A DNA stretch of 5,094 bases, taken from contig JAFDCR010000173.1 of the NCBI GenBank assembly GCA_019312685.1, positions 1 to 5,094 of the forward strand, written 5' to 3'. The position numbers and the translations under genes were made by a program. The notes beneath the pieces were generated by a model. That model saw only the letters and a list, made by a program, of their open reading frames with translations, made no database searches and was not told where the DNA came from. Positions 1-5,094 of this stretch are shown here, piece after piece (positions within the stretch are counted from its first letter, which is position 1; every line of letters begins with the position of its first letter). Origin of the DNA: Deltaproteobacteria bacterium. GTDB taxonomy: Bacteria; Desulfobacterota; Desulfobulbia; Desulfobulbales; BM004.

Positions 1-852
1 CACGGACAGCATCCCGGTGTCTTAATGATGGCGGAGGAATCAACCTCCTGGCCCCAGGTCAGTCGTCCGGTGCATATCGGCGGCCTGGGTTTTGACCTAA
101 AGTGGAACATGGGCTGGATGAATGATACCTTAAGATATATTTCCCATGAACCTGTTCATCGTAAATATCATCATAATGACCTCACCTTCAGCATGCTGTA
201 TGCCTTTACGGAAAATTTCCTGCTGCCCTTTTCCCACGACGAGGTCGTCCATGGTAAGCAGTCGATGCTGCACAAAATGCCGGGTGATGAATGGCAGAAG
301 TTTGCCAACCTGAGGGTTTTGTATACCTACATGTTCACCCATCCCGGTAAGAAGCTGCTTTTCATGGGGACCAAATTCGGACAGGGATTGGAATGGAATA
401 GCGCCCAGACGCTGGACTGGTATGTGCTTGATTATCCATTTCATCAGGGTATCAAACACCTGATCCAGGACTTGAATCGTCTCTATCATCATTCGTCCGC
501 CCTTTATGCCAACGAGTTTGAATGGCAGGGTTTTGAGTGGATCGACTGCCATGACTCCGACCAATCAATACTGAGTTTTGTGCGCAAAAATGGTGCCAAT
601 GACATCATGATCATTATAGTGAACTTTACCCCAGTACCCCGCGAGGGATACCGTATCGGGGTGTCTTGGCCAGGGGACTATAAGGAGATTTTCAACTCTG
701 ATTCAGAATATTACGGAGGTGGCAATATGGGTAATGGCGGAAATGTCCTTCTTGCGGAGGAACGCGAGTGGATGGGAAGGCCTTTTTCACTATCCCTCGT
801 CTTGCCGCCTCTGGCTGGCATAGTGCTCAGACCTTGCCAACAGAGCAGCTGA
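1..852 (+). CDS. glgB: 1,4-alpha-glucan branching enzyme GlgB, C-terminal part (5' end outside window)
   Basis: The frame is open from base 1, so the gene starts upstream; 283 residues are visible, ending at TGA 850-852. GlgB cuts alpha-1,4 glucan chains and re-attaches them through alpha-1,6 bonds, making the branches of cytoplasmic glycogen. The fragment opens in the GH13 catalytic barrel: AEESTSWP (residues 11-18) carries the expected acid/base Glu12, equivalent to Glu458 of E. coli GlgB. GGLGFDLKWNMGWMNDTL follows, then SHDEVVHGK, with the transition-state Asp80. Next come PGKKLLFMG and LDW. From about residue 185 the beta-sandwich C-terminal domain includes NFTPVPR and ends in SLSLVLPPLAGIVL. 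About 271 residues run from the catalytic Glu to the end, as in the 728-residue E. coli enzyme as I recall it, so roughly 450 N-terminal residues are missing. There is no internal stop or frameshift. The first ATG (25) lies inside the domain and is not the true start. The family call is secure. Confidence 0.97.
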   Translation, partial: HGQHPGVLMMAEESTSWPQVSRPVHIGGLGFDLKWNMGWMNDTLRYISHEPVHRKYHHNDLTFSMLYAFTENFLLPFSHDEVVHGKQSMLHKMPGDEWQKFANLRVLYTYMFTHPGKKLLFMGTKFGQGLEWNSAQTLDWYVLDYPFHQGIKHLIQDLNRLYHHSSALYANEFEWQGFEWIDCHDSDQSILSFVRKNGANDIMIIIVNFTPVPREGYRIGVSWPGDYKEIFNSDSEYYGGGNMGNGGNVLLAEEREWMGRPFSLSLVLPPLAGIVLRPCQQSS

Positions 853-861
853 GTTTTTTTT
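825..861 (+). terminator. weak terminator-like structure at the end of glgB
   Basis: Eight consecutive T (854-861) directly follow CTGAG (849-853), which pairs with CTCAG (826-830). An alternative is TGCTC (824-828) with GAGCA (843-847). Either stem is only about 5 bp with a loop of 14-18 bases, and both lie mostly inside the glgB coding end. It could reduce read-through into the GH57 gene, but the stem is much weaker than the clear terminator at 3828-3865. The T run alone may be chance. Confidence 0.25.
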
Positions 862-874
862 AAGAGAGGCCAAG

Positions 875-898
875 GGCCACTTTTGGTTTAAAAGTGCC
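875..898 (+). promoter_or_regulatory. hairpin in the glgB-GH57 gap
   Basis: CACTTTT (878-884) pairs perfectly with AAAAGTG (890-896) around a five-base loop, GGTTT. Allowing one bulged C (877), GG (875-876) also pairs with CC (897-898), giving a stem of about 9 bp. No T run follows, so it is not a classical terminator on the + strand. It sits just upstream of the GH57 ribosome-binding site and could be an mRNA processing or stability element, or simply an operator-like dyad. No regulator is identifiable. Confidence 0.4.
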
Positions 899-903
899 AA
901 TTG

Positions 904-912
904 TGCTACAAT
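904..912 (+). promoter_or_regulatory. possible extended -10 element before the GH57 gene
   Basis: TGC followed by TACAAT (907-912) matches an extended -10 box with five of six consensus bases. The best upstream hexamer is TTGGTT (883-888) at 18 bp, which is poor. Transcription would start near 918-920, only about 6-8 bases before the ATG at 926 and after or within the ribosome-binding site. The transcript would be nearly leaderless. This position argues against a real promoter; co-transcription from glgB is more likely. Confidence 0.18.
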
Positions 913-925
913 AAAAGGCGAACTC

Positions 926-3481
926 ATGAAAGGCTATATTTGCATCCACGGCCATTTTTATCAGCCTCCCCGGGAGAATCCCTGGCTGGAACGGATCGAG
1001 AGGCAGGATTCCGCCTATCCCCATCATGACTGGAACGCCAGGGTCCATGCGGAATGCTACGCACCGAACGCTGTATCCCGCACCTTGAACGGCGAAGGCA
1101 GAATTACCAGCATTGTCAATAACTATGAGCATATCAGTTTTAATTTCGGTCCCACTCTCCTTCGCTGGATAGAAGAAAATTCTCCTGATATTTACCAAAA
1201 AATCATTCAGGCCGACGCTATCAGCGCCCGGCAGCGCGGCGGGCATGGCAATGCCATAGCCCAAGCTTATAATCATATGATAATGCCGTTGGCAAATCAT
1301 CGGGACAAAGTGACGCAGGTGGTTTGGGGCATCAGCTCTTTTCGCCGACATTTCGGACGTGATCCGGAAGGGATGTGGCTACCCGAAACAGCGGTGGATA
1401 CCGAAACCTTGGAGATTCTCCATGAGCATGGCATCCGCTTTACCATTCTTTCTCCACGCCAGGCAAAAAGGATCAGGCCGCTCAACTCACCTTACTGGTG
1501 CGATGTCGCCGGTGGCTTAATTGATTCCAGTATGCCATACTTGATAAGGCTACCCGGCGGAGGGAGCATAAACGTTTTTTTCTATAACGGAAAGATTGCC
1601 CATGATGTTGCATTCGGCGGCCTCCTCCATAGTGGTGAAACTTTTGCAAGGACACTTATTGCGGCACTAACGACCGATAGTGAGAGGCCGCCCCTCGTAA
1701 CGGTTGCCACTGATGGGGAGACTTACGGCCACCATCACCGATTCACTGACATGGCACTAGCCAGCGCGCTTGAACAGATCAGAAAGAATACCGAGGTCTG
1801 CTTGACCAACTACGGTGAATATCTTTCCCTCTATCCTCCCTTATATGAAGTTGAGATCTTTGAGAACAGTTCCTGGAGTTGTATGCATGGAGTTGAACGT
1901 TGGCGCACCGACTGTGGCTGCCGGATGGGCGGACAGGGTGAATGGAACCAGAAATGGCGACAAACCTTACGTGAAAGCCTCGACTGGCTTAGATATGAAC
2001 TGATCCGCATCTATCAGGGTCACGCCCCAACATATCTCAAGGATCCATGGCAGGCACGGAATGACTATATTGAGGTGGTCATGTCTCGTTTAGAAGAGAC
2101 TAAGAAAGCCTTCTTTGGCAAACATGCTATTGTCATGCTGCAAGGTGTGGAGCGCGCGCAGGTTTTGCGCCTTTTGGAGATGCAGAGAAATGCTATGCTC
2201 ATGTATACCAGCTGCGGCTGGTATTTCGATGAAATATCAGGCCTGGAGGCCGTCCAGGTGCTAAGCTATGCGGGACGGGCCATTGAGCTCGCCCAAACCT
2301 GGGCCGGAGCATCGCTTGAACAACAGTTCATGCAAAGACTCAGTGAGGCGAAAAGCAATATCGAAGGCATGGGAACCGGTGCCGATATATACCCAAAGTT
2401 TTCCTTGGCTTCAAAGGCTAACCTGAAAGAGGTCGCCATTCATTTTGCGATCAGTTCATTTTTTGAGGACTATCAGAAGAAAAGCACTCTGGGTTGCTAT
2501 GCCATCGACCTGGTGGAATATGAAAAACAGCGTCATGACAGCACCGTTGCTGCTGTGGGCCTGCTCCACACGCGATCATTAATAACGGAGGAGGAGGCAA
2601 CTTATGTCTTTGCCGCACTCCAGCATGAACTTCATGATTATCACTGTGCCGTGAAAGAATGGGACACAGCTGAAATTGAGGGTGAATCATCAAATGGCGG
2701 AAACATCTCCGGGGTGACCTATCCGAAGCTTGCGGAAAGCATCTTCACTGCTCTGAAGGAAGCGGGACCGAGCCATGCCCTGAAGATCATTGACAAGCTT
2801 CTTGACAAGAATCGTTATACCATCAATAATCTTTTTAAAGATGAGCAGGATGAACTGCTGGACATTATTCTCAATCGCGAAATGCAACAGGTCAGTGTAA
2901 TCTTTGAGGAGATATTCCAAAAAACCTCATTCCTTACCGCTTTGCTTGAAGAATATGGCCACCGGATTCCGTCCCCATTAATCAATGCTGCGGAAGTTAC
3001 GCTGAAAAAGAAACTGGTCGAGGCGCTGGACAATCCAAGATCAACCACGGAGACCATACGCATTTTGCTGAATGAACTCAAACGCTGGCATATTGTCCTG
3101 GATCAGGATTGGCTTGAACAGACATTGTGTGCACGTCTCGAAAGGGAAATGAACGTTGTTAAGAAACAGCAGGAAACCTCTAACATCAAGAATATGAACG
3201 GTCTTCTGGTAATGATGTACCTCTTTCCGGTCCGGTTAAATTTATGGCAGGTACAGAACATCTATTTTGAATTGCTGCAGACTTGCTATCAGGCTAAGAA
3301 AAGCCTAGCAAAGAGTGGTGACAGTGATGCACAAAAATGGCTCGATGAGTTTCTCTGCCTGGGGGATGGATTATTCATGAACGTTGAAAGCCTCTTGGAG
3401 GTTTTAGTCCCCGAGACAAAGCCTAAGACAGGGGGATCAGAGAAGCAACCCGAGTTAATTCAACTTAGAAATACAGCCTAA
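926..3481 (+). CDS. glycoside hydrolase family 57 protein with DUF3536-type C-terminal region
   Basis: This is a complete gene of 851 residues, probably a cytoplasmic enzyme acting on alpha-glucans (amylase or 4-alpha-glucanotransferase type); the exact reaction of this subgroup is not known to me. The GH57 motifs are present in order. HGHFYQPP (residues 8-15) is the N-terminal metal/substrate-loop motif and RGGHGN (104-109) is motif 2. WLPETAVD (151-158) carries the expected nucleophile Glu154. ATDGETYGHHH (261-271) carries the expected acid/base Asp263. GQGEWNQKWR (336-345) is typical of the DUF3536 group, and the region from about residue 350 on is mostly predicted helix. There is no signal peptide or membrane segment. 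ATG 926 is chosen because MKGYICIHGHFYQPPRE is the usual start of the family and no in-frame ATG occurs upstream in the gap. AAAAGG (913-918) gives a modest ribosome-binding site 7 bases ahead. It lies 73 bases after glgB on the same strand, which fits a role in glycogen turnover. Confidence 0.93.
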   Translation: MKGYICIHGHFYQPPRENPWLERIERQDSAYPHHDWNARVHAECYAPNAVSRTLNGEGRITSIVNNYEHISFNFGPTLLRWIEENSPDIYQKIIQADAISARQRGGHGNAIAQAYNHMIMPLANHRDKVTQVVWGISSFRRHFGRDPEGMWLPETAVDTETLEILHEHGIRFTILSPRQAKRIRPLNSPYWCDVAGGLIDSSMPYLIRLPGGGSINVFFYNGKIAHDVAFGGLLHSGETFARTLIAALTTDSERPPLVTVATDGETYGHHHRFTDMALASALEQIRKNTEVCLTNYGEYLSLYPPLYEVEIFENSSWSCMHGVERWRTDCGCRMGGQGEWNQKWRQTLRESLDWLRYELIRIYQGHAPTYLKDPWQARNDYIEVVMSRLEETKKAFFGKHAIVMLQGVERAQVLRLLEMQRNAMLMYTSCGWYFDEISGLEAVQVLSYAGRAIELAQTWAGASLEQQFMQRLSEAKSNIEGMGTGADIYPKFSLASKANLKEVAIHFAISSFFEDYQKKSTLGCYAIDLVEYEKQRHDSTVAAVGLLHTRSLITEEEATYVFAALQHELHDYHCAVKEWDTAEIEGESSNGGNISGVTYPKLAESIFTALKEAGPSHALKIIDKLLDKNRYTINNLFKDEQDELLDIILNREMQQVSVIFEEIFQKTSFLTALLEEYGHRIPSPLINAAEVTLKKKLVEALDNPRSTTETIRILLNELKRWHIVLDQDWLEQTLCARLEREMNVVKKQQETSNIKNMNGLLVMMYLFPVRLNLWQVQNIYFELLQTCYQAKKSLAKSGDSDAQKWLDEFLCLGDGLFMNVESLLEVLVPETKPKTGGSEKQPELIQLRNTA

Positions 3482-3566
3482 TCACGGCATAATGGCTCGA
3501 TCCGAAAAGATGTCCCTTCCGGTAGGGCGCCACCTCTCAACCTGATCTTCCCCCATCTTTCTTGCC

Positions 3567-3592
3567 AAAATAGAAACTATTTTCCAGGAAAA
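3567..3592. repeat. two overlapping, mutually exclusive inverted repeats
   Basis: AAAATAG (3567-3573) pairs with CTATTTT (3577-3583) around AAA. The second arm shares bases with TTTTCC (3580-3585), which pairs with GGAAAA (3587-3592) around a single A. Only one of the two can form at a time. The stems are short (7 and 6 bp) and AT-rich, so they may be chance or part of an intergenic repeat. Confidence 0.4.
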
Positions 3593-3600
3593 GTCGAGTG

Positions 3601-3652
3601 AAGGTGTCTACTGGCCACCTTAACTATGACATAGGTCCTATGAGTTAAGAGG
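3601..3652. repeat. compound inverted and direct repeat (CATAGGTCCTATG dyad)
   Basis: AAGGTG (3601-3606) pairs with CACCTT (3616-3621). Immediately after, CTTAACT (3619-3625) pairs with AGTTAAG (3643-3649), enclosing the near-perfect palindrome CATAGG-T-CCTATG (3630-3642). The stem is interrupted by a four-base bulge, ATGA, on the left side. CTATGA also occurs as a direct repeat (3624-3629 and 3638-3643). The nested layout is more regular than expected by chance and resembles a multicopy intergenic repeat or an element end. No transposase or target-site duplication is visible. Confidence 0.5.
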
Positions 3653-3829
3653 GTCGGCATAAATGTTTATTCCATTAATAAAAGAACTGGATGGGCAGCT
3701 GAACGATTTATAATTTCACCTTATAATTATAAATATGTTGAAAAATTATTTAAAAGATCAGAAAAGTCTGTAAATACAAAAAAGATGGATAAAAATATTT
3801 TAATAAAACGTTTTAAAGAACAAAACTAA
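3644..3829 (+). other. AT-rich open frame of unknown origin, possible gene remnant
   Basis: After TGA 3641-3643 the frame stays open for 61 codons to TAA 3827-3829, although the DNA is only about 21% G+C, where stop codons should be frequent. The translation includes KRTGWAAERFIISPYNY and later KNILIKRFKEQN; it is Lys-rich and basic with a mixed hydrophobic pattern. I recognise no family. There is no ATG or GTG near its beginning; the first in-frame ATG is at 3785, so it cannot be called an intact gene. Its stop codon overlaps the A tract of the terminator. It could be the C-terminal end of a transferred AT-rich gene whose 5' part was lost, or a chance open frame favoured by A-rich codons such as AAA. 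Confidence 0.3.
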
Positions 3830-3865
3830 AAAGGCCCCTCCCGGTGCATCGGGAAGGGCCTTTTT
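3828..3865. terminator. strong bidirectional rho-independent terminator
   Basis: AAAAAGGCCC (3828-3837) pairs with GGGCCTTTTT (3856-3865). After one C/A mismatch (3838/3855), TCCCG (3839-3843) pairs with CGGGA (3850-3854), closing a six-base loop, GTGCAT. That makes about 15 base pairs with a T run on one strand and an A run on the other, so it can stop transcription from both sides. It serves the + strand glgB/GH57 transcript, about 350 bases after the GH57 stop. It also serves the minus-strand purF transcript, ending 25 bases beyond the hisF remnant's stop. Confidence 0.93.
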
Positions 3866-3890
3866 CAATATACACTGATACAGTCGCTAT

Positions 3891-4022
3891 TTATCGCGTC
3901 TCGATACCTCTCTCCCTCATATGCTCCTTAACCGCCTCAATGGGCACCTCTTCCCTGTGGAAGATACCTGCAGCCAGGGCTGCTTCCACATCCGTCTTTT
4001 CAAAGACCTCTTAGAAGTGTTC
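3891..4022 (-). pseudogene. hisF: 3' remnant of hisF (imidazole glycerol phosphate synthase, cyclase subunit)
   Basis: On the minus strand the sequence reads EHF, a TAA stop (4013-4011), EVFEKTDVEAALAAGIFH, then REEVPIEAVKEHMRERGIETR, ending at TAA (3893-3891). This matches the end of HisF: compare EHFLEAF...ADAALAASVFH...ELKEYL near the C-terminus of the Thermotoga and E. coli enzymes. The AGIFHR-EVPIE-VKEH wording is closest, from memory, to plant and yeast HisH-HisF fusions and related bacterial forms. Only the last strand and helix of the (beta-alpha)8 barrel remain; the catalytic aspartates and the GAG phosphate loop are absent. The in-frame TAA replaces a residue that is variable in the family. 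The remnant follows the purF stop by 18 bases in the same frame and is followed by the terminator, so the original hisF end seems preserved. It is not functional as a cyclase. Homology is confident; the origin by deletion is inferred. Confidence 0.82.
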
Positions 4023-4040
4023 TATTATCCTAAATGTATT

Positions 4041-5094
4041 TTAAAAATAGCTGGAACCATCCCAACAGTGGGTGCACAATTTTTCTTTGGGCAGGCCGAT
4101 GGCAGCCACCAGATCGTCTAACTTCTGATATCTGAGGCTGGTCAGGCTGAGTTCATCAATGATTTTCTCAACCATGGCTTTATGTTTATCCGAGCCATCA
4201 ATAGCATAATCAGTAAGGTCTGTATCTTCAGTGCCTTCAATTTTATAGATGGCTTTTCTGCCTGCCAGATCAAGCGTTGACCTGGATGTAGAAAAATTGA
4301 GGAATTCACACGGATGGATCAGGCATGGACATGCGATTCTCATGTGAACATCTTTTGCGCCGTATTGGTACAATATCTCTGTGTTGTCTTTAAGCTGGGT
4401 GCCCCGGACGACAGAATCATCACAAAAGATAATGCGTTTGTTCTTGATGATCTCCCTGATGGGAATTAATTTCATTCGTGCCACAAGATCTCTTATTTCC
4501 TGGTTTTGGGGCATAAAACTTCTGGGCCAGGTCGGGGTATACTTAACATATGGCCGCATATAGGGAATTTTGCTTTCATTGGCAAACCCTATTGCATGAC
4601 CGATGCCGGAATCCGGTATACCGGCAACAAGATCTGCAGCGGATGTCTCTCTTTTAGCCAGTGCGGCTCCGCAATTGTATCGGACCTGTTCGGTGTTAAT
4701 GCCTTCATAGCTGGAGACCGGATATCCGTAATATACCCATAGAAATGAACAAATCTGCATTTTATCTCCAGGCGTCTGAACCTGCTCATACCCATCCGGT
4801 TTCATCCTGATAATTTCATTGGGGCCAACATAATATTCAGTTTCAAACCCAAGGTTGGAAAAAACAGCAGATTCAGAACTGGCAGCAAAACCATTGTCTC
4901 TTTTGCCGATAACGATTGGGGTTCTTCCCAACCTGTCCCTTGCGGCAAATATACCGGTTGAGGTCAGCACCAGCATAGAACAGGAACCTTTAATTTTTTC
5001 CTGTGCATTTGAAATGCCTTCCTCAATTGACCCTTTCTGGTTGATTAGAATGGCGACAAGTTCAGTGGGGTTGATCTCCCCCTGGCTGGATTCC
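4041..5094 (-). CDS. purF: amidophosphoribosyltransferase PurF, C-terminal part (5' end outside window)
   Basis: The frame is open to the right edge; 350 residues are visible, ending at TAA 4043-4041. PurF makes 5-phosphoribosylamine from PRPP and glutamine, the first committed step of purine synthesis, in the cytoplasm. Visible first is the end of the Ntn-type glutaminase domain (KIKGSCSMLVL, RDRLGRTPIVIGKR, ASSESAVF). The phosphoribosyltransferase domain follows, with AGIPDSG, KYTPTWPRSFMPQNQ and the PRPP-binding signature IIFCDDSVVRGTQ (residues 221-233; 4433-4395). The PTWPRSFMPQNQ stretch and CEFLNFSTSRS mark the subfamily I associate with Bacteroidetes and Clostridia. Cysteines at 115, 262, 340 and 343 match the four iron-sulfur ligands of Bacillus PurF. 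The C-terminus KEKLCTHCWDG is normal for the subfamily, so the 3' end is complete. The Met at 4976 is internal. The catalytic N-terminal Cys and about 120 residues lie outside. Transcription runs towards the hisF remnant and the terminator at 3828-3865. Confidence 0.93.
   Translation of the reverse strand, partial: ESSQGEINPTELVAILINQKGSIEEGISNAQEKIKGSCSMLVLTSTGIFAARDRLGRTPIVIGKRDNGFAASSESAVFSNLGFETEYYVGPNEIIRMKPDGYEQVQTPGDKMQICSFLWVYYGYPVSSYEGINTEQVRYNCGAALAKRETSAADLVAGIPDSGIGHAIGFANESKIPYMRPYVKYTPTWPRSFMPQNQEIRDLVARMKLIPIREIIKNKRIIFCDDSVVRGTQLKDNTEILYQYGAKDVHMRIACPCLIHPCEFLNFSTSRSTLDLAGRKAIYKIEGTEDTDLTDYAIDGSDKHKAMVEKIIDELSLTSLRYQKLDDLVAAIGLPKEKLCTHCWDGSSYF

Larger units (their letters stand above)
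3482..3827. other. intergenic region between convergent genes, without a recognisable gene
   Basis: About 350 bases separate the GH57 stop from the terminator. The left half (to about 3660) has base composition like the flanking genes and contains small inverted repeats. On the minus strand a frame is open from 3607 to TGA 3484-3482 (41 codons, with an internal ATG at 3556-3554), but I recognise no family. The right half (3661-3830) is strikingly AT-rich, about 21% G+C by hand count. It contains a 16-codon ORF at 3663-3713 preceded by AAGAGGG (3647-3653), and a longer open frame described separately. Since both flanking genes end here, promoters are not expected. It may be the remnant of an inserted element. 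Confidence 0.5.

Noticed and set aside
130..564. Minus-strand open frame of 144 codons inside glgB
   Set aside because: It lies opposite strongly conserved branching-enzyme sequence and shows no protein family features of its own.
860..1351. Minus-strand open frame of 163 codons over the start of the GH57 gene
   Set aside because: It is antisense to the conserved GH57 catalytic motifs, has no recognisable domain, and is best explained as a shadow of the real frame.
3482..3607. Minus-strand open frame of 41 codons just after the GH57 stop
   Set aside because: It has no recognised family, only a weak ribosome-binding site before its internal ATG, and a length that chance can explain; it is noted under the intergenic region only.
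3601..3865. Complete insertion sequence or CRISPR-like array in the intergenic region
   Set aside because: There is no transposase, no matching terminal inverted repeats around the AT-rich part, no target duplication, and no regularly spaced repeats.
3921..4121. Plus-strand open frame of 66 codons near the purF end
   Set aside because: It runs antisense to the hisF remnant and the purF C-terminus, both of which have clear homology on the minus strand.
4041..4976. purF starting at the Met at 4976
   Set aside because: The frame continues upstream with conserved glutaminase-domain residues (KIKGSCSMLVL) to the window edge, so this Met is internal.

Overview
The window looks like ordinary bacterial chromosome. 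It carries the end of a glycogen-metabolism cluster, then the end of a purine-biosynthesis gene on the opposite strand, with a disturbed region where the two converge. The closest protein resemblances I can recall point to a Gram-negative anaerobe, perhaps Desulfobacterota (the former deltaproteobacteria). They are a proteobacterial-type GlgB, a DUF3536-type GH57 enzyme, and a PurF of the subfamily common in Bacteroidetes and Clostridia. The placement is tentative, because there is no rRNA or other marker gene.

Left part (1-3481, + strand): the C-terminal 283 residues of the glycogen branching enzyme GlgB, cut by the window start. After 73 bases comes a complete 851-residue glycoside hydrolase family 57 protein with a DUF3536-type C-terminal part. 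Both act on alpha-glucans and are probably co-transcribed. The short gap holds a hairpin, a weak terminator-like structure ahead of a run of eight T, and a -10-like box placed too close to the start codon to be convincing.

Middle (3482-4040): no intact gene. Going right, it holds a cluster of small overlapping inverted repeats (3567-3652); a very AT-rich stretch (about 3661-3830) with one uninterrupted but unrecognised reading frame; a strong bidirectional rho-independent terminator (3828-3865); and on the minus strand a well-preserved remnant of the last 40 or so codons of hisF (3891-4022).

Right part (4041-5094, - strand): the C-terminal 350 residues of amidophosphoribosyltransferase PurF, open at the right edge. 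It has the PRPP-binding signature and four cysteines at positions matching the iron-sulfur ligands of Bacillus-type PurF. The hisF remnant starts 18 bases past the purF stop, in the same frame. This points to a deletion or rearrangement that joined purF to the tail and terminator of a lost hisF.

I see no CRISPR array, tRNA, rRNA, phage gene or defence system. The points most worth a second look are the purF/hisF junction, the AT-rich island beside it, and the poorly characterised GH57 enzyme next to glgB.
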